A program made the translations under genes and the position numbers. The notes under the pieces are model-generated. The model saw nothing but the letters and a program-made list of their open reading frames with translations. It did no database searches and was not told the origin of the DNA. 64,000 nt of DNA from Burkholderiaceae bacterium (GTDB lineage Bacteria; Pseudomonadota; Gammaproteobacteria; Burkholderiales; Burkholderiaceae), in assembly GCA_021166835.1 (NCBI GenBank), contig JAJPEN010000026.1, positions 1 to 64,000 of the forward strand, given 5' to 3'. Positions within the stretch are counted from its first letter, which is position 1; each line of letters starts with the position of its first letter. Of this stretch, positions 17,223 through 29,033 are shown piece after piece.

Positions 17223-19724
17223 ATGCCTTCCCCGGACCCGCTGCAGCGCTATCGCGAAAAGCGGGACTTCCGCTTCACCGCCGAGCCTTCGGGGCCGCGC
17301 GCTTCGAAGCGCGAAGCGGCCCCTGCACTCGAGCGCGTCTTCGTCGTGCAGAAGCACGCGGCGCGGCGGCTGCACTACGACTTCCGGCTCGAACTGGACG
17401 GCGCGCTGAAGAGCTGGGCGGTGCCCAAGGGCCCGAGCCTCGACCCTCACGTCAAGCGGATGGCCGTGCACGTCGAAGATCACCCGCTGGACTACGCCGA
17501 CTTCGAGGGAACGATCCCGCCGAAGCACTACGGCGCGGGCACGGTGATCGTCTGGGACCGCGGCACGTGGATCGCCGAGGGCGATGCGAGCGAAGGCTAT
17601 CGCGACGGCAAGCTGAAGTTCGAGCTGCGCGGCGAGAAGCTTCACGGCCGCTGGACGCTGGTGCGCATGCACGGCCACGCCGGCGAGCGCCAGGAGCCGT
17701 GGCTGCTGATCAAGGAGCGCGACGCCTTCACGCGTGCGCAGAGCGACTACTCGATCGTCGACGCGCTGCCCGACAGCGTGCTGCACACGACGCAGCCTTC
17801 GCGCCCGCCGCCGCAGGCGCGCGAAGCCGCGCTTGCCGATTCGCTCGAGCCTCAGCTCGCCACGCTGGTCGGCACGGCGCCCGCTTCCGGCGCCTGGAGC
17901 TGGGAGATGAAGTTCGACGGCTATCGGGTGCTCGCGCGCATCGACGGCAACGACGTGCGGATGATCACGCGCAACGGGCACGACTGGACGCAACGCATGC
18001 CTTCGCTCGCGCGCGCGGTCGCCGCGCTCGGGCTGCCCTCGGCCTGGCTCGACGGCGAGATCGTCCTCGCCGACGAGCGCGGCGTCGCCAGCTTCCAGCA
18101 GCTGCAGAACGCCTTCGACAGCGAGCGCACCGAAGACATCGTCTACTACGTCTTCGACCTGCCGTACTGCGCGGGTCTCGACCTGACGCAGGTTGCGCTG
18201 CGAGAACGCCGCGCGCTGCTGCGCGAATGGCTCGCTGCGCACCCGTCGGATCGCGTACGCTTCAGCGCGGACTTTCCGGTCGCACCCGAGGCGCTGCTGC
18301 GCTCGGCGTGCGAGCTGGGCGTGGAGGGAATCATCGGCAAGCGCGTCGATTCGACCTACGTCGCAGGGCGAACGTCGTCGTGGGTCAAACTCAAGTGCAG
18401 CAACCGCCAGGAATTCGTGATCGGCGGCTATACCGACCCGCAGGGCTCGCGCAACGGCTTCGGCGCGCTGCTGCTCGGCGTGCACGACGATTCAGGCGCG
18501 CTGCGCTACGCCGGCAAGGTAGGCAGCGGCTTCGACGAGAAGCAGCTGGGCGAACTGCACGCGCAGCTAAAGGCGCGCGAAACCTCGGCCTCGCCGTTCG
18601 CGCAGCGCGTGCCCGAACGCGGCGCGCACTGGGTGCGCCCCGAGCTCGTGGCCGAAGTGTCGTTCACCCAGTGGACCGGCGGCGGACGAATCCGCCACGG
18701 AGTGTTTCGCGGCCTGCGCGACGACAAGCCGGCGGCGCAGATCGTTCGCGAACGTCCGCGAAAGGCCGCCACGCTCGCGGCGCCGCAGGACCCGGCGCCG
18801 GATCCGCGCGCCGCACGATTGCTCGCCAGCGTTCGCGTGACCAATCCCGAACGCGTCATCGACGCGACGAGCGGCATCACCAAGCTCGACGTCGTGCGCT
18901 ACTACGCGCTCGTCGCCCCGACGATGATGCCGCACCTGAAGCGCCGGCCCGCCGCGCTCGTGCGCGCGCCCGACGGCATCGACGGGCAACGCTTCTTCCA
19001 GAAGCACGCCAGCCTGTCGGCGATGCCGGGCGTGCGCTCGCTGGACCCGAAATACGACCCGGGCGAGGAACCGCTGATCGAAATCGCCGGCGAGAAGGGG
19101 CTGGTCACGGCAGCGCAGATGAACGCGATCGAGGTCCATACCTGGAACGCGACCACGCGCGCGATCGAGAAGCCCGACCGCATCGTCTTCGATCTCGATC
19201 CCGGCGAAGGAGTGGAATGGACCGCGGTGCGCGAGGCGGCGCAGCTGGTGCAGACTCTGCTCGACGAGCTGCAGCTGCGCGGCTTCCTGAAGACGAGCGG
19301 CGGCAAGGGCCTGCACGTGGTCGTGCCGATCGCGCCGAAGCACGGCTGGGATACGGTCAAGGACCTGTCCCGGGCGATCGTCGTGCACCTGGCGCGCACC
19401 CTTCCGAGCCGCTTCGTCTCGAAGAGCGGGGCATCGAACCGCAAGGGCCGCATCTTCGCCGACTACTTGCGCAACGGCCGCGGCGCGACGACGGTCGCCG
19501 CCTGGTCGACGCGCGGCCGGCCGGGCATCGGCGTGTCGGTGCCGGTGGCCTGGGAGGAGCTGCCCGAGCTGACGGGCGGCGCGCACTGGACGCTGCGCAC
19601 CATCGAGCCGCGGCTCGCGCAGCCCGATCCGTGGGCCGATTACGCGACGACGCGGCAGGGGATCGAAGCCGCGATGCGCGCGCTCGGCGTCGTCACCCGT
19701 ACGGCTGCCAGCGCCAGTTCGTGA
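17223..19724 (+). CDS. ligD: Multifunctional DNA ligase D (PE-ligase-primase/polymerase)
   Basis: 833 residues in three modules. The 3'-phosphoesterase comes first ([39 protein letters not shown]). The ATP-dependent ligase follows, with its nucleophile Lys in EMKFDGYRV and the end motif SSWVKLKC. The AEP primase/polymerase is last ([33 protein letters not shown]). This order is common in Proteobacteria, while Mycobacterium has the polymerase first. LigD works with Ku in non-homologous end joining; no ku gene is in this window. Its 3' end overlaps the convergent xfp gene by 32 bp. Confidence 0.94.
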   Translation: MPSPDPLQRYREKRDFRFTAEPSGPRASKREAAPALERVFVVQKHAARRLHYDFRLELDGALKSWAVPKGPSLDPHVKRMAVHVEDHPLDYADFEGTIPPKHYGAGTVIVWDRGTWIAEGDASEGYRDGKLKFELRGEKLHGRWTLVRMHGHAGERQEPWLLIKERDAFTRAQSDYSIVDALPDSVLHTTQPSRPPPQAREAALADSLEPQLATLVGTAPASGAWSWEMKFDGYRVLARIDGNDVRMITRNGHDWTQRMPSLARAVAALGLPSAWLDGEIVLADERGVASFQQLQNAFDSERTEDIVYYVFDLPYCAGLDLTQVALRERRALLREWLAAHPSDRVRFSADFPVAPEALLRSACELGVEGIIGKRVDSTYVAGRTSSWVKLKCSNRQEFVIGGYTDPQGSRNGFGALLLGVHDDSGALRYAGKVGSGFDEKQLGELHAQLKARETSASPFAQRVPERGAHWVRPELVAEVSFTQWTGGGRIRHGVFRGLRDDKPAAQIVRERPRKAATLAAPQDPAPDPRAARLLASVRVTNPERVIDATSGITKLDVVRYYALVAPTMMPHLKRRPAALVRAPDGIDGQRFFQKHASLSAMPGVRSLDPKYDPGEEPLIEIAGEKGLVTAAQMNAIEVHTWNATTRAIEKPDRIVFDLDPGEGVEWTAVREAAQLVQTLLDELQLRGFLKTSGGKGLHVVVPIAPKHGWDTVKDLSRAIVVHLARTLPSRFVSKSGASNRKGRIFADYLRNGRGATTVAAWSTRGRPGIGVSVPVAWEELPELTGGAHWTLRTIEPRLAQPDPWADYATTRQGIEAAMRALGVVTRTAASASS

Positions 19725-22115
19725 CCTCGGGCAGGTCCTCGCCGTGCTCGGCGACCCATTGGCGGTGGCGCTCGATCGCGCGCTCGTAGCGCTCGTTCGC
19801 GGCCTCGCGCAGCGGGGCGAAGCGCGGCACGCGCAGGATCGCATCGAGCGCCAGCCGGAACCGGTCGATGCGGTTCAGGACGACCATGTCGAAAGGCGTC
19901 GTCGTCGTGCCCTCGTCGCGATAGCCGTGCACGTGCAGATGTTCGTGGTTGTGACGCCGGTACGTCAGGCGGTGCACGAGCCCGGCGTAGCCGTGGAACG
20001 CAAAGATCACCGGGACGTCGACGCCGAACAGCCGGTCGTAGCGCTCGTGCGTCAGCCCGTGCGGATGCTCGTCGCCCGGCTGCAAGGTCATCAGGTCGAC
20101 GATGTTCACCACGCGGATGCATGCGTCGGCCACCGCTTCGTGCAGCAGCATCGCCGCGGCCAGCGTCTCCATCGTCGGCACGTCGCCGGCGCAGGCGAAC
20201 ACCACGTCGGGCGGCTCGCCTGCGCGCTCGTTGCCCGCCCACGTCCACACGCCGGCGCCTTCGCTGCAGTGGCGGATCGCCTCGTCGATGCCGAGCCACT
20301 GCCATTCGGGCTGCTTGCCGGCGACGATCACGTTCACGTAGTTGCGGCTGCGCAGGCAGTGGTCGGCCACCGAGAGCAGGCAGTTCGCGTCGGGCGGCAG
20401 GTAGATGCGCGCGATGTCGGCCTTCTTGTTCGCGACGTGGTCGAGGAAGCCCGGATCCTGGTGCGAGAAGCCGTTGTGGTCCTGTCGCCAGGCGTGCGAG
20501 GTCAGCAGGTAGTTCAGCGAGGCGATCGGCGCGCGCCACGCGATGCCGCGGCTCACTTTCAGCCACTTGGCGTACTGATTGAGCATCGAGTCGACGATGT
20601 GGATGAACGCCTCGTAGCTGGCGTACAGGCCATGCCGGCCGGTGAGCAGGTAGCCTTCGAGCCAACCCTGCAGCAGATGCTCGCTCAACACCTCCATCAC
20701 GCGTCCGTCGGGCGCCAGATGCTCGTCGGCGTCGATGGTCTGCGCCAGCCACGCCTTGTCGGTGACGCGGTAGACCTCGTCGAGCCGGTTCGATGCCGTC
20801 TCGTCCGGCCCGAACAGGCGGAAGTTCGCCTGCGCCGCGTTGCGCTCGAAGACGCCGCCCAGGAAGCGGCCGAGCACGCGCGTCGATTCGTGCTGTTCGG
20901 CGCCCGGCCGCTCGACCGGCACCGCGTAGTCGCGGAAGTCGGGCAGGTCGAGCGCGACGAGCAGCTCTCCCCCGTTGGCGTGCGGATTCATCCCCATGCG
21001 CCGCGCGCCGGGCGGCGCGAGCGCGACGATGTCGTCCACCGGCCGGCCCTCGTCGTCGAACAGTTCCTGCGGGCGGTACGAGCGCATCCACTGCTCGAGC
21101 AGCCGCAGATGTTCCGGCCGGTCGAAACCGGCGAAAGGCACCTGGTGCGCGCGCCACGTGCCCTCGATGCGCTCGCCGTCGACGCGATCGGGGCCGGTCC
21201 AGCCCTTGGGCGACTGCAGCACGATCATCGGCCAGCGTGCGCGATCGAAGCGTTGCGCGCCGGCCGGCCGCTCGCGCGCACCGGCCGCGCGCAGCGCGCT
21301 CGGCACGCGATGCTCGCGCGCATCGCGCTGGATCTGCCGGATGCGGGAGAGCGCGGTCTCGAGCGTCGTCGCCATCCGCAGATGCATCTCGCGCGGATCG
21401 TCTCCGCAGACGAAATGCGGCTCGTAGCCGTAGCCGCGCAGCAACTGAGCCAGCTCGTCGTTGCCGATGCGCGCGAGCACCGTCGGATTGGCGATCTTCC
21501 AGCCGTTCAGGTGCAGGATCGGCAGCACCGCCCCATCGGTCACCGGATCGACGAACTTGTTCGAATGCCAGCTGGTGGCGAGCGAGGCCGTCTCCGCCTC
21601 GCCGTCGCCGATCACGCAGGCGACCACGAGCTCGGGGTTGTCGAGCACCGCACCCCAGGCGTGCGACAGCGAGTAGCCCAGCTCGCCGCCTTCGTGGATC
21701 GACCCCGGCACCTCGGATGCCACGTGGCTCGGCATGCCGTAGGGCCACGAGAACTGGCGAAACAGCCGGTGCATTCCCTCGCCGTCGCGCGTGACCTCCG
21801 GATAACGCTCGGTGTACGAGCCTTCGAGCCAGGTGTTCGCCAGCGCGGCCGGGCCTCCGTGGCCGGGGCCGACGATCCAGATCATGTCGACGTCGTGGTC
21901 GCGGATGACGCGGTTCAGGTGCGCATAGACGAAATTCAGCCCCGGCGTCGTGCCCCAGTGGCCGAGCAGCCGCGGCTTGACGTGCTCGCGCACGAGCGGC
22001 TGCTCGAGCAGCGGATTGGCGCGCAGGTAGATCTGGCCCACCGACAGGTAGTTCGCCGCGCGCCACCACCGATCGATACGTCGCAGGATCTCGGCGTCGA
22101 TGCGAAGGGCCGCGC

Positions 22116-22119
<4 letters not shown>
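19693..22119 (-). CDS. xfp: Xylulose-5-phosphate/fructose-6-phosphate phosphoketolase
   Basis: ThDP enzyme that cleaves xylulose 5-phosphate or fructose 6-phosphate with phosphate to acetyl phosphate plus an aldose phosphate. It is 808 residues, the full family length. Family signatures are present: [28 protein letters not shown], the ThDP motif [38 protein letters not shown] and [20 protein letters not shown]. The ATG at 22119 overlaps the pgm stop (ATGA). Its 3' end overlaps convergent ligD by 32 bp. With pgm and a HAD hydrolase it forms a small carbohydrate operon. Confidence 0.95.
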
Positions 22120-23767
<1,648 letters not shown>

Positions 23768-23771
<4 letters not shown>

Positions 23772-24439
23772 TGCGTCCCTCCGGCAAGCGTCTGCGCGAG
23801 CGCGGCAAAGCGGTCGATCGCCTCGATCGTCCGGTCGGCCGGCGGATGGGCGCGGATCTGCGCGGGGTCGAGGGCGTAATGGCCCTGGCGGACGAACACC
23901 GTTCGCACGCGATCGCCCCACTGTCGCTTCACGGCATCGAGCACGCGGATCTTGTCGTCGACCATCACGTAGCGCTGCGCCGGGCAACGACGCTCGATCT
24001 CGTGCAATGCGCGCTCCTTGTGGACGAAGATCAGCACCCGGCCCTGCACGGCGTCCCATAGCCCGGCGCGGCGGATCTTGCGCGGCTGCATCACGACGTC
24101 GCCGTCCGAGACGATCCAGGTGGAACCGCGCTCGGCCGCCGAGCGCAGCGCATCGAAGGCGCCGGCGTACACGCAGTCGGCGAAAGGGAAGTCGAGCAGG
24201 AAATCGCCGAGCACGAGCCAGCGCGGATCGCGGCCCTCGTCGTTCCACACGCGCTGCACCGCGCCAAGGTAGTCGGCGTAGTCGCGCTCGGCCCGCACCG
24301 CTTCGTATGCGCGGCGAAAGCGCGCCGACGCGCCCGCGCCGACGTGCTCGTCGATCCAGCGCGCGTAGCGGCGCTCGGCGGCGTCGTTGTCGAGCAGCGT
24401 GTTGTCCACGTCGAAGAGGAAAGCGGCCTTCGTCGGCAT
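23768..24439 (-). CDS. HAD-family hydrolase
   Basis: 223 residues. Motif I is [11 protein letters not shown] with the nucleophilic Asp; motif II is IVSDGD and motif III is near RKIRRAGLW; motif IV is [16 protein letters not shown]. The cap inserted between motifs I and II is helical. This is a general HAD phosphatase fold with unknown substrate. Its position at the head of the pgm-xfp unit suggests sugar-phosphate chemistry. The second acid of DVDNT is intact, consistent with phosphatase activity. Confidence 0.82.
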
Positions 24440-24463
24440 CCCGATGCGCCCCCGACTGCCCGG

Positions 24464-25738
24464 TCAGCCGCCGGAGCTCGACGCGCCCCCGGCCTTCAGC
24501 ACCTCGTCGCGCACTTTCGCGACCTCCCTGCTGTCGACGTCGGGTGCGCGATTGCCCCAGTCGTGCCGGATGTAGTTGACCACCGCGGCAACGTCGTCGT
24601 CGCCGAGCTTCCAGTCGAAGGCCGGCATCCGGAAGCCGGTCGGCTTCTCGGGAGTCTTCACCGCCGCCGCTCCGGCCAGGACGATGTGCAGCAGCGTATC
24701 GGCGTTCTGCGACTGCACCGCGGAGCTGCCGGCGAGCGCGGGGAAGATGTCGGCCAGGCCCTTGCCGTCCTCCATGTGGCAGCCCGTGCAGTTGTCCATG
24801 TAGACCGCCTTGCCGCGCGCATAGGCCTGCGCCGCATTCGCCTTCGCTTCGTCGCCGCCGCGCCCGCCCTCGGGCGCGGGCAGGTCCTTCAGGTACACGG
24901 CGATGGCCTTCAGGTCGTCGTCGCGCAGGTACTGCGTGGAGTGGCGGATCACGTCGCCCATCGGCCCGCCTGCGGTCGAGTGCGCGTTCGCGCCGGTCTT
25001 CAGGTACTGCACGATCTCCTGCTCGCTCCAGTTGCCCAGCCCCTCGCGCAGTCCTCCGACCAGCGACGGCGCGTACCAGCGCTCGCCGAAGTCGCCGCCC
25101 TGCAGGCGCTCGCCGCGCTTCGGTCCGCCCAGCACGCTCTTGTCGGTGTGGCAGGCGCCGCAGTGGCCGAAGCCCTCGACCAGGTAGGCGCCCCGATTCC
25201 ATTCGGCCGACTTGCCCGTGTTGCGACGGTACTCGCCCTGGTGGAAATACAGCGCGTTCCACCCCTTCATCACGACGCGCATGCTCAGCGGCCACGGCAG
25301 CTCGGGCTTGCGGTCGGCCTGTTGCACCGGTTCGATCGTGTCGAGGTAGGCCTTGATCGCCCGCACGTCGTCGCGCGTGACCTTCGTGTACCAGGGATAC
25401 GGGAAGGCCGGATAGAGATATTCGCCGTCGCGCCGCACGCCGCGATGCATCGCCTGGTACAGGTCGTCGACCGAGTACTTGCCGATGCCGGTCTGCGGAT
25501 CGGGCGTGATGTTCGTCGAATAGATCGTGCCGAAGGGCGTGGCGATCGGCAGCCCGCCGGCGAAGGGCTTGCCGCCGGGATTCGTATGGCAGGCCGCGCA
25601 ATCGCCGGCCTGCACCAGGTATTTCCCGCGCTCGATCGACGTGAACGTGGTGCCCTGCGCGCCGAGGTCGGCCGGCGCGACGAACGCGCCTGCGGCGGCC
25701 ATCGCCGTCCACAGCACCGATCGCTTCCATGCCTGCAT
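24464..25738 (-). CDS. Tri-haem cytochrome c subunit of a membrane flavin dehydrogenase
   Basis: 424 residues with a signal peptide (MQAWKRSVLWTAMAAAGAFV...). Three CXXCH haem sites occur: CAACH near residue 52, CGACH near 200 and CTGCH near 320. This is the usual arrangement of the cytochrome subunit in gluconate, sorbitol and alcohol dehydrogenase complexes. It would pass electrons from the GMC flavoprotein to ubiquinone or a terminal oxidase in the periplasm. It lies 20 bp downstream of the GMC gene on the same strand. The start at 25738 is the first Met with a proper signal sequence. Confidence 0.9.
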   Translation of the reverse strand: MQAWKRSVLWTAMAAAGAFVAPADLGAQGTTFTSIERGKYLVQAGDCAACHTNPGGKPFAGGLPIATPFGTIYSTNITPDPQTGIGKYSVDDLYQAMHRGVRRDGEYLYPAFPYPWYTKVTRDDVRAIKAYLDTIEPVQQADRKPELPWPLSMRVVMKGWNALYFHQGEYRRNTGKSAEWNRGAYLVEGFGHCGACHTDKSVLGGPKRGERLQGGDFGERWYAPSLVGGLREGLGNWSEQEIVQYLKTGANAHSTAGGPMGDVIRHSTQYLRDDDLKAIAVYLKDLPAPEGGRGGDEAKANAAQAYARGKAVYMDNCTGCHMEDGKGLADIFPALAGSSAVQSQNADTLLHIVLAGAAAVKTPEKPTGFRMPAFDWKLGDDDVAAVVNYIRHDWGNRAPDVDSREVAKVRDEVLKAGGASSSGG

Positions 25739-25758
25739 GTTTCGCCTCCATTCACGCG

Positions 25759-27531
25759 CTAGGTGCGCACCAGCGGCTCGCCCGGGCTCTTCAGGTAGCG
25801 CGTGCGGATCGCGTCGGCCGCCCAGTAGGCGAGCGCGCCCACCGTTCCGGTGGGGTTGTAGCCGGGGTTCTGCGGGAACACCGACGAGCCGACGACGAAC
25901 AGGTTCGGCACGTCCCACGACTGCAGGTAGCGGTTGACGAAACTCGTGCGCGGGTCGGCGCCCATCGCCGCGCCGCCCGTGTTGTGCGTCGTCTGGTACG
26001 GCAGGATCGTGTAGTGGCCGTCGCGGTACTTCTTGTGCATCGCCCGCGGCTTCATCGCCTGCGCGATGTCGGCGGCCCGATCGGTGAGGAAGCGCGACAT
26101 GTCGTGCTCGTTGCGGTGGAAGTCGAAGGTCAGCCGCAGCAGCGGGTTGCCGTAGGCGTCACGCCAGGTCGGATCGAGATCGAGGTACGCGTCGCGATAG
26201 CTCATCACGCTGCCGTGCGTGGCGATCGAGACGCTGCGCAAGTAGTTCTCGTGCATCGCACGCTTCCATTCGGCCCCCCATTTCGGCGTTCCCTCGGGAA
26301 GGTTGTGCTGCTGCAGGATCGGGCGCCCGCCGGTCGTCCACAGTGCCAGGTAGCCGCCGCCGATGAAGCCATGCGGACCATGGTCGAAGTTGTCGCCGTT
26401 GAACTCGTCGACTCCCTGGCCGAGCGCGCCCGCGCCCATGAACGGGTTCAGGTTCTCCTCGTTCAGCAACACCTGGACGGACGAAGTGATCTGGTACGCG
26501 TAGTTGCGTCCCACCACACCCTCGCCGCTGTCCGGATCGTAGGGCTTGCCGATGCCCGAGAGCAGCAGCAGATGCACGTTGTGCTGGGCAAAGGCGCACA
26601 GCACGACGATCTCGGCCGGCTGCTCGAACTCGCGCCCGTTCACGTCGACGTAGGTGACGCCGGTGGCCCGCCTGCCCGAGGCGTCGGTGTTCACGCGCGT
26701 GACGTTGCACAGCGCCTTGTAGCGGAAATTGCTCTTGCCGATCAGCACCGGAAGGATCGTCGTCTGCGGCGAGGCCTTCGAGTAGTTGCCGCAGCCGAAC
26801 CACTCGCAGAAGCCGCAGTACGTGCATTGCCCCATCTGCACGCCGTACGGGTTCCGATAGGGCTTCGAGGTGTTCGCGGCCGGGCACGGGAACGGCTGGA
26901 AGCCGGCCTCGCGCGCCGCCTTGTCGAAGATCGACGTGCCGTAGCTGCGCTCGAGCGGCGGCAGCGGGTACTCGCGCCGGCGCGCGCCCTCGAAGGGATT
27001 GCCGCCCGGCTGTTTCGTTCCCTGCAGGTTGCCCGCCTTGCCGGAGACGCCGCAGACGTACTCGAAGCGGTCGTAGTACGGCTCGAGTTCGTCGTAGGTG
27101 ACGCCCCAGTCCTGGATCGTCATCCCGGGCGGAATGAAGTCCTTGCCGTAGCGCTGCTCGACATGTGTACGCACGACGAAGTCGCTCGGCAGGAAGCGCC
27201 AGCATTGCCCGTTCCAGTGCACGCCTGCGCCGCCGACGCCCGCGGCGGGATTGAACGAACCCAGGTGCCGCATCGGCAGCGCCGTCTGGTCCTTCGAGTT
27301 GCGGAAGGTCATCGTCTCGCGCGCCGGTTCCTCGAAGAGCCCGTTGCGCACCGCGTAACGCAGTTCGTCCTGGATGTGCGTCGTGGCGAAATCGGGGTCC
27401 GTGTCGCGCGACTTGCCGCGCTCGATCGCCATCACCTGCAATCCGGCGTCGGTGAGTTCCTGCGCGAGGATCGATGCCGTCCAGCCGAAGCCGACGAGCA
27501 CGACGTCGACCGGGTCGTTGCGCGTGGCCAT
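25759..27531 (-). CDS. GMC-family flavoprotein, catalytic subunit of a gluconate 2-dehydrogenase-type complex
   Basis: 590 residues. The N-terminus DVVLVGFGWTASILAQELT is the FAD-binding fold. The C-terminal block HNTGGAAMGADPRTSFVNRY...NPTGTVGALAYWAADAIR holds the conserved His and Asn of GMC dehydrogenases. A Cys cluster, CTYCGFCEWFGC near residue 265, is typical of the gluconate-dehydrogenase branch and could hold an iron-sulfur centre. No own signal peptide is evident; partners in this family are exported with the TAT-bearing small subunit. Substrate could be gluconate, another sugar acid or an alcohol. One base separates it from the small-subunit gene. Confidence 0.88.
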   Translation of the reverse strand: MATRNDPVDVVLVGFGWTASILAQELTDAGLQVMAIERGKSRDTDPDFATTHIQDELRYAVRNGLFEEPARETMTFRNSKDQTALPMRHLGSFNPAAGVGGAGVHWNGQCWRFLPSDFVVRTHVEQRYGKDFIPPGMTIQDWGVTYDELEPYYDRFEYVCGVSGKAGNLQGTKQPGGNPFEGARRREYPLPPLERSYGTSIFDKAAREAGFQPFPCPAANTSKPYRNPYGVQMGQCTYCGFCEWFGCGNYSKASPQTTILPVLIGKSNFRYKALCNVTRVNTDASGRRATGVTYVDVNGREFEQPAEIVVLCAFAQHNVHLLLLSGIGKPYDPDSGEGVVGRNYAYQITSSVQVLLNEENLNPFMGAGALGQGVDEFNGDNFDHGPHGFIGGGYLALWTTGGRPILQQHNLPEGTPKWGAEWKRAMHENYLRSVSIATHGSVMSYRDAYLDLDPTWRDAYGNPLLRLTFDFHRNEHDMSRFLTDRAADIAQAMKPRAMHKKYRDGHYTILPYQTTHNTGGAAMGADPRTSFVNRYLQSWDVPNLFVVGSSVFPQNPGYNPTGTVGALAYWAADAIRTRYLKSPGEPLVRT

Positions 27532-27532
27532 C

Positions 27533-28252
27533 TCATGCCCTCCGGGGTTCGCCGTCGCGGCCGCCCAGGCCGACCGGCGGCAGCCCATAAGGCTCGCCGA
27601 AGCGGCGGATCTCGTTCACGTAGTTGTAGCGAGGCCCGGGAAAGCCGACGAGCTTCCAGCCGGCGAAATGGCGGTTCCCGCCGTAGATCGGATCGGCGAA
27701 GAAACCCTCGTTCGTGTTCTGCAGCAGCAGGTCGAAGAAGGCCTTTGCGGGCGGGCCGTCGAGATCGATGTCGCCCTTCTCGAGGCCGTGCAGCACCTCG
27801 TCCTGCGTCTTCGCGTCGAGCTGCGCGAACGCCTTGCCGCCGTACCTGCTACGGCAGTGCGCGTCGATCGCTGCGATCGATGCGCGATACAACTGCGCCG
27901 GCGCGAGCTTGAGCTGGTAGCCCTGCTCCTCGGTGCCGTCCTTCCACGGCCCCTGCATGTACCAGGTCTCGCCGCGGCCGAAGGGGCCGTCCATCTGCTG
28001 GTCGATGAAGAACGCCACGCCCGCGTCGCGCCCGCCGGGGCCGAGATCGTCGGGCGGAATCAGCCGGTCGACCGCCGCTTCGAGGAACGCGCGTTCGGCT
28101 TCGGTGGCCCAGGTGTAGACGTCGGCGACCGGCGGCGGAAACAGCGATTGCGCTTCGGCCGCCGCCGCGGCATGCGGCGCGATCCAGCGGGCGATGCCGG
28201 CGGCGCCTACCGCTGCCGTCGTCCGGAAGAGATCCCTGCGGGTGGGGGCCAT
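27533..28252 (-). CDS. Gluconate 2-dehydrogenase subunit 3-type protein (TAT-exported)
   Basis: 239 residues. The start MAPTRRDLFRTTAAVGAAGI is a twin-arginine signal, followed by an Ala-rich cleavage region. The mature part has the subunit-3 signature FLEAAVDRLIPPDDLGPGGR and GGNRHFAGWKLVGFPGPRY near the end. Such small subunits escort the flavoprotein across the membrane and stabilise it. It is the first gene of a three-gene operon (subunit 3, GMC, cytochrome c). Confidence 0.9.
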   Translation of the reverse strand: MAPTRRDLFRTTAAVGAAGIARWIAPHAAAAAEAQSLFPPPVADVYTWATEAERAFLEAAVDRLIPPDDLGPGGRDAGVAFFIDQQMDGPFGRGETWYMQGPWKDGTEEQGYQLKLAPAQLYRASIAAIDAHCRSRYGGKAFAQLDAKTQDEVLHGLEKGDIDLDGPPAKAFFDLLLQNTNEGFFADPIYGGNRHFAGWKLVGFPGPRYNYVNEIRRFGEPYGLPPVGLGGRDGEPRRA

Positions 28253-28328
28253 GGGACGCTCCGGTGGGGCGTGAACACGGCGAAAGGAACGGCAACGCGG
28301 ATGCCCGCCGCGATGCGGGCACGTCGAT

Positions 28329-28988
28329 TCACACGCCCGGAACCAGCCCGCACTCGATCGCCACGCGCACCAGCCCGGCGACGTTGGCGACCTGCAGCTT
28401 GTGCAGCAATCGGCTGCGATAAGTGTCGACGGTCTTCGGCGAGAGACTGAGCGCCTGCGCGATCGACACGCTGCTGCGCCCCTGCGCGACCAGCTCGAGC
28501 ACCTGCCGTTCGCGCCGGCTCAGCGCATCGATGGGCCCGCGCCGGCGCATCGGATGGAGCCACCCTTCGACGACGGCATCGGCCACGCAGGCGCTCAGGT
28601 GCCGGCGCCCCTCGTGCGCGGCATGCACCGCATCGACCACCTCGCGCGCCGCGCCCTCCTTGACGACGTAGCCGGCGGCGCCGGCCTGCAGCGCACGCCA
28701 GACGTGCTCGGCGCTGGCGTGCATCGAGAGGACGACGACGCGCGCCTGCGGCCGACGACGCGTCAGCTCGCGCGTCGCCTCGATGCCGTCGAGGCCCGGC
28801 ATCGCGATGTCCATGACGACGACGTCGGCCTCGGCCGCGACGGCGGCGCGCACTGCTTCGCGACCGTCGCCGGCGTGCGCGACCACGCGGATCGAGGAAT
28901 CGCGCTCGAGCAGCGCCTGCAGCCCGTCGCGCAGCACCGCGTGATCGTCGGCGAGCAGCACGCGGATGCCGCCCGGTCCCATGTCCAT
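28329..28988 (-). CDS. NarL/FixJ-type response regulator
   Basis: 219 residues. The receiver has VLLADDHAVLRDGLQ and phospho-Asp60 in VVMDIAMPGLDG. A LuxR-type HTH is at the C-terminus (LSRRERQVLELVAQGRSSVS, then SPKTVDTYRSRLLHKL). It is paired with the histidine kinase 45 bp upstream on the same strand. It may control the adjacent dehydrogenase operon downstream, but nothing in the sequence proves that. An alternative start is the second Met at 28982. Confidence 0.9.
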   Translation of the reverse strand: MDMGPGGIRVLLADDHAVLRDGLQALLERDSSIRVVAHAGDGREAVRAAVAAEADVVVMDIAMPGLDGIEATRELTRRRPQARVVVLSMHASAEHVWRALQAGAAGYVVKEGAAREVVDAVHAAHEGRRHLSACVADAVVEGWLHPMRRRGPIDALSRRERQVLELVAQGRSSVSIAQALSLSPKTVDTYRSRLLHKLQVANVAGLVRVAIECGLVPGV

Positions 28989-29033
28989 GGCGTCGCCCTC
29001 CCCGCGCCGCGGCGGCTCCCCGGTTTTGGAAGT

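Noticed and set aside
18565..18576. Single GCTAAAG inside ligD
   Set aside because: No second heptamer at 11 bp and no -10 nearby, so it does not fit the operator pattern.
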